From Anthoceros angustus (lineage: Eukaryota > Streptophyta > Anthocerotopsida > Anthocerotales > Anthocerotaceae): a DNA stretch of 64,000 nt. Of the stretch, positions 56,426 through 64,000 are shown one piece after another (positions within the stretch are counted from its first letter, which is position 1; every line of letters starts with the position of its first letter). Position numbers and translations under genes: made by a program. The stretch lies in NCBI GenBank assembly GCA_010909165.1, contig VJWM01000172.1:124001-188000 (forward strand), given 5' to 3'. The notes under the pieces are model-generated. The model was not told the DNA's origin. It did no database searches and was given only the letters and a program-made list of their open reading frames with translations.

Positions 56426-57150
56426 CCCTCGGCAGGAGAATGGCTGCCGAGAGCATGCTGGTGCAGCAGGAAGGTGATGAAGATGGAGGAGCAGGTGCTG
56501 GGGTTAGGGCAACGGACGGACGTCCATGGTTGCACTGAATGAATGTGGCAATGCTGCAGTATGTGTGCTCAGGCTTGAGACCTGAGAGAGAGCTGCTGGG
56601 GCCCTGTGATGAGATGGGCTCGAGGATGGTGTGCTCATCTGTTGTCGGAGAAGAACCTTGTGCTTTCATAACAGCAGATAAGGATAAGGTGCCTGTCTGA
56701 TTTGATAAGGTCATGCTCGTTTTCGATCCTCTCCTTCTCTGAAGGTGTGTGTTCTGATGGGGATTGGCTGTAACAGGTTGCCTCGAACAGAGAGAGTCAG
56801 AGTGAAGTGGAAGGACACAGTTCCTGGTGGTAGTGTGAGATGGCGTGCTAGAGGTAGAGGCAGAAGATGTTTGGTCCTTCATATCTATTTCGACAACCAT
56901 TTTCCTGGAGGATGGTCCGTAAGGAAATAGATGTGATTGGTTGGTCTTGCTCAACTAGCCATGTTTGGCAAATCGTGGAGACTTATTGCTTGCTTATGAG
57001 ACAAGCCTCTTGTTGTCAGTGACTGTCATCCGGTTGGATGAATAGACTTCGTTTCTCAATTGGTTTTATTTGGCAAATTTGTGCACATTGTTTGTCCATA
57101 GGTCAAAGTTCACATCCAAATAGTCAAAAGCTTGCATCGAAATCTATGAA

Positions 57151-57974
57151 TTATCCAAATCTATCACTAAGTGATAGCCTAGAGTCAGCTATGCAAACTA
57201 TTGCCGAACCTTGAGCAAATGTTAATGGAAACCTGGATATCTTCCATGCTCCATTCTGCCTTTGATGTTGCGAAAGGGCACGAAATTTATCGTGAACATG
57301 GGCAGAAAGGATTTTGTACATATCCACGATGGCTCTAACTTGGTCATCAATGGATTGCCAACCTGCGGAGGTCTTGATACACTGAAACAACTTAGCATCT
57401 GCAGATAGAAAATTGCCACCAACTAGCTCTGGTACTTCTATCCTTGGTGTCTCCATACTTCACCTTCAAGTGCTCTTCAAAGAGCTCGAAAACGCCTCTC
57501 ATGTTGTTGACGCTTTTTGCCGCTAAGAGATCGAATTCGAGATCCCGAATTCTTCGTTCACAGAGAGAAATAGCCAGCTCCCAGCCCTCCTTCAATGGCT
57601 GCTCCTTAGCTTCAATGGCCTGCTCCTTAGCTTCAATGGCCTGCTCCTTAGCTTCAATGGCCTGCTGCAAGGCTTGCTCCTAGCCATCGAGGCTTGCTCC
57701 CTAGCCCTTGCCTCCTAGCCCTCGAGACCTCCTCCCTAGCCCTCGAGACCTGGATGGTTTCTTCATGCAGCGTCTTGACTGAATCAATGAGCATCTGTTG
57801 CCTCTCGGCGTCCTTCTCTGTCCTCAACAGGGTCAACAAAGGTCCATATTGGAAGCTCTAACACTGAAAGCCTTGACATGCCTATCCAGCCCGAGCATAA
57901 GGTCTTCTTGGCATACTCAAGCCCATGAGTGATCCAGAAGCAGAGCCGCTAATCGGCACCAGCAATGCCGCCAT
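57151..57974 (-). pseudogene. Coiled-coil family copy CC8, frameshifted, three to four AIEAKEQ-type heptads
   Basis: Heptads at 57600-57665. Losses at TATCGTGAACATG, GAAAATTGCC, GCTCCTAGCC and AAAGGTCCAT split the frame. The sequence CTTGCCTCCT at 57707-57716 matches the junction that truncates CC7. Confidence 0.75.
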
Positions 57975-58068
57975 AGATAAAAGACGCCCGCAATCCTCAA
58001 CCAGCAAAGGCTTCCTGATTCTCCACTACCTCTCACCCGCGAGCTGAAGAGCAAAGCCCTCCCTCCAA

Positions 58069-58296
58069 TTCGTCTCTCAAACAGGGCGCAGCCAAGGACA
58101 GCTCCTCCAATTCGTCTCTCAAACAGGGGCAGCCAAGGACAGCTCCCTCCAATTCGTCTCTCAAACAGGGCGCAGCCAGGACAGCTCCCTCCAATTCGTC
58201 TCTCAAACAGGGCGCAGCCAAGGACAGCTCCCTCCAATTCGTCTCTCAAACAGGGCGCAGCCAAGGACAGCTCCTCAATTCGTCTCTCAAATAGGG
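58069..58296 (-). repeat. 42-bp minisatellite (about 6 units), U10
   Basis: Longest array of this minisatellite in the window; on the minus strand RDELE-type 14-residue repeats remain open over several units. Confidence 0.9.
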
Positions 58297-58519
58297 CGCA
58301 GGCAAGACAGGTAGCCCAGCCCAGCTCGGCAGAAGCAGACAGCGGCTCCTTTCCCTCAGCACAGCGGCAGACAGTGGGCAGAAGGAGGCGGCAAGCTCCC
58401 AAGATGCGAGAGCAGCACGGGGACTCAAATTCCCTTCCGCACTGAATTCAGCGGAGCTGTATGTAGAGCGGAAGACAGCGGGCAGGAGGGAACAGCGCCA
58501 GGGGCCAGGGCAGGGTCAG

Positions 58520-60726
58520 CAGGGAGGCGTTGCTGCGTCTGCTGAGCAAGGAATCTGTTGAGGCCTTCTGCTGGCCCTGTCGCTATGTCTCAGGCTCCTC
58601 TGATGAGTGGCAACAGCTTGTGTTTTGCGTGCGCGTGGCAAGAAGTGTCTCTCAGGGTGAAGACGTCCTACGCCACGGAAAGCCCTGTACATGTGTATGC
58701 GAAGTCGTGAAGTGGAAGATGCATGCCAGGTTTTCATTCTGTGAGATTCGGTAGTGATGGAGTAGTTAGTGGTAGGAGCTGCCTGGGTTCAATCCATCCT
58801 AGCCATTCTGTGAGATTCGATGGAGTAGTTAGTGGTACTGCCTGGGTTCAATCCATCCTAGCCATTCTGTACTGCCAGTCGAGCATGACGCGCTTGTTGT
58901 GTATGAACAACTGGCTTGCCGGGGATGTGTTTGTCAGCAACTAGTTGGCTTGTGGACATACTGTACATGGAAAATGTGGGAGTTTGAAGGATGCCCGGTG
59001 AGTGTTAGCACAGCACGGCCACCTGCGCCATGCCATGGAATGCCCTGATATCTGTGTATGCGAAATGACGTGAACCTGAGGGCTTGAGGCAGGACCGGAA
59101 ATGGGAGTCGTGACGGCTGCAAATTGAGTAAGTTCACCTTTTGTAGCTGGCCTCTGAGTGCGTGCACTTGCTGCGGATTTGTCAGGGTTGGGTTTTCTGG
59201 ACAGCGTGGCCATGAAAGGATGAGTGGACATGGGCTGCCGTTCTTGGACAGGCTCTTTATTTGAAATGGTCTGATGTACTGAAGGATGGTCTGCATTGAA
59301 GCTGATGGCATTCTGTTGCCGATCTGCTGATCCATTCGTGGTAGGCGGACGAGTTTGGGATGAGTGGATCTGGATAGCTGTGTGTGTGGGGGCTGTGTCT
59401 TGATGGTGGCTTGTGGGTATGCCAACCTCGTGTGTGCAGGATTGGGAATGGCCTCCGTGACTGCTGGAACTCTGTGAGCCTGTTATGTCAGGAGAGGAAG
59501 CCCTCTGTTACGTCCTTTGGCTGACCCTGTTACTTTGCTTAGATTGTATTGGGCGTCGTGATGGCTGGGATTGTAGAATGTTATGTCGGCAGGGGATGCT
59601 TTCTGAGGCCGTTGGAGCTGCCCTGGATTCTATGGCGCAGATAGACCTTGCTGTTTCACAGCCTCTGGTTCATAATGCGCACGAAAGTGTCCGTCTGTAA
59701 GAAGGATTCATTTGTGGAGCGACGAGTACATTGATCTCAGTGTCCATTTGGGGTGCAGTGGAATATTCCATCTGGAATGCTATGAGAGCTGGGTATGCCG
59801 AGCACGGGCTTGCTCGAACATGAAGCGCTAGTTGTGTGTGGACGACTGGAGCCGGAGGGCCTCATTTTCGCTGACCATGTTACTTTGCTGTGCTTGAAAA
59901 GGCTGGTGCACAGCACTGGTGCCTTTGAGAAGAGCATGGAGGTGCACACGCTGATTGCCCAAACACTGACTGCAGGGTATCAAAGGTGGGCAGCTGCCTG
60001 CGGATATGTGTGCCCAAGCAAAATGTTGCAAACTGAAGGATGCATGCCAGTTTTTCACATCATGGCCACAAATGATGTGGTGACATGGAATGTCGTGATA
60101 GCGGGTTATGCAAAATGTGATGAACTGAGAGAGGCACGCCAGGTTTTGACAGCATGAACTCGAAGAATGAGGTGACATGGAATGCCTGATAGCTGGGTAC
60201 GCTGGGTACGCTGGACAAGGGCTCGGACAGGAGTACCTTGTTCTGGAGGAGGGCTGATCCTAGATGCTCATGCCTTTTCACTTGCCTCCTGAAGGCTAGT
60301 GCAAGTACTGGGGCCTTAAAGAAGGATAGGCAGCTGCACTCACTGGTTGACGAAAGAGGACTGCTGGGTAACGTGGTGTTGGGCAGATGGACGAAGAATT
60401 TCAATTTGCCGTACCAACCTGCGGCAGAGGTAACAACCCATCCGCCCCTGCGACAGCATGACTCGGCACATCAGCAGAGCGAGGCTCCTCGTCAGCGGAC
60501 TTTTGGGAGGTCTGGCTCCAGTGCCATACAACCGGAAATTCCAACAGAGAAATCCCGGAAATTTCCCCACACAAACCCAACCCTGACAATGCTGTCAGCA
60601 GCTAGGTGCAAGCACACCATGATCTCACCTTGAAGCCCCAGGCTGGGCGTCCAATCTGTGCATGAAGCTGGGCGACCCAGCATGCGAATACGCAAGTGGC
60701 ACACAAATATCTGATTCATCATCAGA
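58520..60726 (+). pseudogene. PPR protein pseudogene, copy F8
   Basis: As F1. Contains a doubled GTTCAATCCATCCTAGCCAT region (58780-58870). GGCACGCCAGGTTTTGACAG lacks one T, which shifts the frame before the shared AATGCCTGATAG stop. Confidence 0.8.
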
Positions 60727-61566
60727 GAAAGTCCATGTCACCACATGTTGTCGAGGAAGCCTGCCACGGCAATCACGCTTTGAGCGTTCTTCCTTCTTTC
60801 AGGCTGTCACACTTTGCATATACTAGTAGCCAACACCGTTGCCATGTACAGAAAGCGAGACGAGGAAAGGAGGAAGAAGAGTCCGTTACATATTTGGTGG
60901 GTGTCGAATTAATGCTGTGCGTGAGGATAAATAGAAGTCTGGGATTCCAAAGCAAAGGGAATCCAGGCTGAATCTCTCATTCAGCGTCACGTGCTTTCCA
61001 CAGCGGGAAAAGACCTACGTCCATCCTCGCTGTTTCAATCCAGAGGGCAAGGAAGAAAGCAGAGTACCTGTGCCAGTCAGGGTTCCCTGGCCCTCTTCAC
61101 CTGCGATTGGATTGAGAATCGAAGGGTGCTGATCCCTCGAGCCGTGCTAGCGACAGTCTGCTTGGAATTGATGTACATGGAATGGATGTGAATTGGTGGG
61201 GATCTGCAGTTGGTGGGGTTCCGGAGTTGGTGTGTAGAATCGGTCTCCATTTCGTGGGATTCTGCGGTTGGTGTGTAAAATGTGTCTGAATTCGTGGGAT
61301 TCCGATGTGGGTATTGTGAATTGGTGGGCTGGTGTTGAAGTGTTGGGTTGTTGAATTGGCCTCAATTCGTAGGATTCCGAAGTTGCGCTGAGCTTGTGAT
61401 GGAATGGGGAACGGGTCTTCCTGCATGCAAGACTGCCCACAACAGACTGGATTGGGGAGAAGGCGGTAGGACATGCAGCATGAAGGAGCAACACAGCAAA
61501 ATGGGCAGAGAGGAAGGTGGGCTCCCACAACACAAGGGTTCCAATCAAGAGCCAGGGAGGCAGCAG

Positions 61567-61903
61567 AGGAGGTGCTGGTGGTGTGGAATTACGGCCATGA
61601 CGTGATCCAGCTCCCGCCGCTTCATCGATTTGGAGGAGGTTAGGCAGCGCACCTGCGTGATCGTGACGCGGGGCGGGATGGGAGCCGGGGTATGGAGATG
61701 GGTTCGAGTTGCTTGTGCCGCCTTTCGGTGCGGAGGAGGTGGATCCGACCGGGGCCGGGGATTCGTTGGTGGCGGGATTCTGCACCGGTTGCAGCACGGG
61801 CTGGAGGTGGGAAGGCTGTGTTGACGGGGAAGTACGGGCTCTGGCAGTGGGGCAGGTCGGGGTGCCCACCTTCTCGACGCTGCAGGTGCAGATGCAGCTT
61901 CAG
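61567..61903 (+). pseudogene. MIK-type kinase pseudogene, internal deletion (copy 7)
   Basis: Same internal deletion junction. DPTGAGDSLVAGFCTG is readable but base losses on both sides break the frame (GACGCGGGGCGG, GGTGGGAAGG, AGTACGGGC). Confidence 0.85.
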
Positions 61904-62744
61904 GCAAGTTGGACTATGGCTTTCTTCTTTCTTGCTGCTGGGTGTGCGTTGGGTGGAGGTTGATTGGTTGGAGGGTTTGTGTGTTGTTGCTCAGATGCTG
62001 GATGTGTGCTTGATGATGTGCAGGGTGGGGTTGCAACGGTCTGAGGCAGGGGATGTGCATGATCCTTGAGTCCAATGCTGTGTTGGGTATTAACGATGGC
62101 TGCACTCGTGGGCTGGGAGCAGGGAGTGTGTGCTCGCCGTAGCCCTCCTCGGCAGGAGAATGGCTGCCGAGAGCATGCTGGTGCAGCAGGGAAGGTGATG
62201 AAGATGGAGGAGCAGGTGCTGGGGTTAGGGCAACGGACGGACGTCCATGGTTGCACTGAATGAATGTGGCAATGCTGCAGTATGTGTGCTCGGGCTTGAG
62301 ACCTGAGAGAGCTGCTGGGGCCCTGTGATGAGATGGGCTCGAGGATGGTGTGCTCATCTGTTGTCGGAGAAGAACCTTGTGCTTTCATAACAGCAGATAA
62401 GGATAAGGTGCCTGTCTGATTTGATAAGGGTCATGCTCGTTTTTCGATCCTCTCCTTCTCTGAAGGTGTGTGTTCTGATGGGGGATTGGCTGTAACAGGT
62501 TGCCGCCTCGAACAGAGAGTCAGAGTGAAGTGGAAGGACACACAGTTCCTGGTGGTAGTGTGAGATGGCGTGCTAGAGGTAGAGGCAGAAGATGTTTGGT
62601 CCTTCATATCTATTTCGACAACCATTTTCCTGGAGGGATGGTCCGTAAGGAAATAGATGCGATTGGGTCTTGCTCAACTAGCCATGTTTGGCAAATCGTG
62701 GAGACTTATTGCTTGCTTATGAGACGAGCCTCTTGTTGTCAGTG

Positions 62745-63110
62745 ACTGTTGTCCAGTTTGATGAATATGAATAAGGAACAGACTTCGTTCCTCAATTGGT
62801 TCTATTTGGCAAATCAATTTGGGAGCTTTGATCTCGTCTTCAATTCTGTGTACATCCAAGGCACTTTGAGCTGGGCACTGGGATTTGGAATACCAGCAGC
62901 CGCCATCAATCTGAGAGGTCTGGGAGGTTTTGTGTCATGCTTAATTCTGGTGTACATCCTAGACAATGTGAGCTGGGCATTGGGATTCGGAATACCACAA
63001 CGGCCATGTGAATTGTACTGTCTGACGTCATACAGACATCAGGAGGGGGCAGCCCTTTGACCAGGATTGCCCAGGTCATTGTTGTTGCGGTGAGAAAGTA
63101 GGGAGGTGTC
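62745..63110 (+). pseudogene. NPF pseudogene fragment, U11
   Basis: Nearly identical to 31320-31680: KEQTSFLNWFYLANQFGS, VYIQGTLSWALGFGIPAAA, second VSWALGFGIP, PLTRIAQVIVVAVRK. Gly-Arg change at NLRGLGG. Confidence 0.75.
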
Positions 63111-63164
63111 TTCCGCTAAACTTTTGGATCAGGTGTGAGAAGATGAGTCATACAAGAGGAAAAG

Positions 63165-63515
63165 AAAACTTTACGTAAAAAATAGATTGGGAAAAATCCA
63201 CCCACCCCAAAAACAAAGGGAAAAAACCTAACATCCTTCGAAACCTCAGCGTGCAGTCTGCCCTTCACCTCCTCCACCCGAGTGTGTGTGAAGAGCTGCC
63301 CTTCACCTCCTCCACCCGAGTGTGTGTGAAGAGCTGCCATGTATGTCAATGGCAGGCTTGTCCATGAATCTGAAATGGAGCGAATGTGATCTGATTCCGT
63401 GAAAACTACTTGATCAACATAATAGCAACTGAGCAACAACACGAGCACAAGGAGGACAGACTTACCTGAACTGTAGGGTATGTTTCAAGCTTTCTGCGTG
63501 CCTGCTCGTCCTTTT
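63165..63515 (-). pseudogene. Inverted NPF segment, U11
   Basis: Second copy of the inversion at 31741-32060, with the same flanks and the same GTAAGT donor. It also contains a 42-bp direct duplication of the CTTCACCTCCTCCACCCGAG region (63265-63345). Confidence 0.75.
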
Positions 63516-64000
63516 ATGATCGTGGGGGGCACTACTTTTATGATCGTGGGGGCTAGTCCGCTGGCATGGTGCCCTTGAGCTTGTGATGGGGACATTTGCC
63601 ATGGTGGCAGGATAGAAGACATCAGCCTCTTCTCTGACAAGCATTTGGAGTTATTCTCGCACCTCCAATCTCTTGGTTTCGCATCACCATGTCCAAGGAT
63701 CAGTACTCAGCATCAGTTCCAAAGACTGCATCGCTTTATGGGTTGGGTGAAAGTACTCGTCATGATGGCCTTCGACTTACTCCATGGCAGAACCTGCGTT
63801 GTGGGCTGTGCAGATAATGCCAGCTTATCCATAGAAATCGATATGCTTGGGGCTTTCCCCTTCTAGCTGGATGTAAGAGACCCATTGCGTCCTTCTCGTG
63901 AACAGCGATGCTACGAACACTACATACATATGGGAATGACTCCTTAACCTATCGGGTTATGGGAGGCGTCCTGGGCTTGTAATACTTCGCGGGCCCTTCC
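63516..64000 (+). other. Unit sequence to the window edge, no gene assigned
   Basis: Matches 32061-32557. A frame of about 70 codons is open at 63648-63866 but has no recognisable family. Confidence 0.35.

Larger units (their letters stand above)
56127..60726. repeat. Array unit U10 (4.60 kb, kinase deleted)
   Basis: Same kinase deletion as U8 and U9. Sister to U9 by shared coiled-coil variants, but keeps the minisatellite and full PPR part. Confidence 0.9.
9256..64000. repeat. Higher-order tandem array of chimeric gene-fragment units
   Basis: The same succession of modules recurs across the rest of the window: kinase, NPF fragment, coiled-coil gene (minus), 42-bp minisatellite, PPR pseudogene. 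Taking GTCCATGTCACCACATG as the phase mark, units begin at about 20180, 25866, 26882, 28770, 38118, 44016, 49665, 54090, 56127 and 60727. Lengths run from 1.0 to 10.9 kb; the common form is 4.4-5.9 kb. Copies are highly similar apart from many small deletions and a few large ones. The array continues past the right edge. Confidence 0.95.
60727..64000. repeat. Array unit U11 (partial, runs off the window)
   Basis: Spacer, kinase pseudogene 7, then the longer NPF fragment and inverted NPF segment as in U5. From 62749 to the edge it follows 31328-32550 closely. Confidence 0.9.

Noticed and set aside
9256-64000. Array as ribosomal DNA or centromeric satellite
   Set aside because: No rRNA sequence, variable and multi-kilobase units, and clear protein-gene fragments.

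Overview
The window looks like nuclear DNA of a land plant. Evidence: spliced genes with GT-AG introns (mostly about 60-125 bp, one 255 bp), plant-type families (OTU4-like deubiquitinase, plant GDSL esterase, alpha-SNAP, pfkB inositol 3-kinase, NPF/PTR transporter, PPR repeats) and LINE/SINE remnants. PPR wording and short introns lean towards a seed-free lineage (fern, lycophyte or hornwort), but that is an inference.

Region 1 (1-5.4 kb) is low-copy and gene-dense. It holds an OTU cysteine protease gene on the minus strand (five exons, every splice junction closes in frame). A divergent GDSL esterase/lipase-like gene follows (five exons; the nucleophile Ser is Ala and the block III Asn is Asp). 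A complete, intronless alpha-SNAP reading frame lies on the minus strand.

Region 2 (5.4-9.25 kb) is AT-rich, gene-poor and full of retroelement debris. It has two related LINE 3' ends with different microsatellite tails, a LINE ORF1 fragment, and a 5S-rRNA-like SINE candidate lodged in one LINE tail.

Region 3 (9.25 kb to the right edge, about 55 kb) is one higher-order tandem array of about eleven units, from 1.0 to 10.9 kb long. A full unit runs, left to right: 3' end of a PPR pseudogene; spacer; inositol 3-kinase-like (MIK) gene or remnant; NPF/PTR transporter fragment; an unidentified coiled-coil protein gene on the minus strand; a 42-bp minisatellite; a PPR pseudogene. Most parts are broken. 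One unit keeps an apparently intact kinase frame (29.57-30.72 kb) and one keeps an intact coiled-coil frame (15.99-16.79 kb). Unit junctions fall in short homologies, so repeated unequal exchange is the likely builder. Copies differ mainly by one- to few-base deletions in short runs. That points either to uncorrected long-read consensus error or to real slippage decay.

Most interesting: the coiled-coil family, whose heptad number varies between copies by whole 21-bp steps; the array as a block that amplifies gene fragments; the catalytically altered GDSL protein; the intronless alpha-SNAP; and the retroelement nest at 7.1-7.45 kb. Nothing could be searched against a database here; family names rest on motif recognition.
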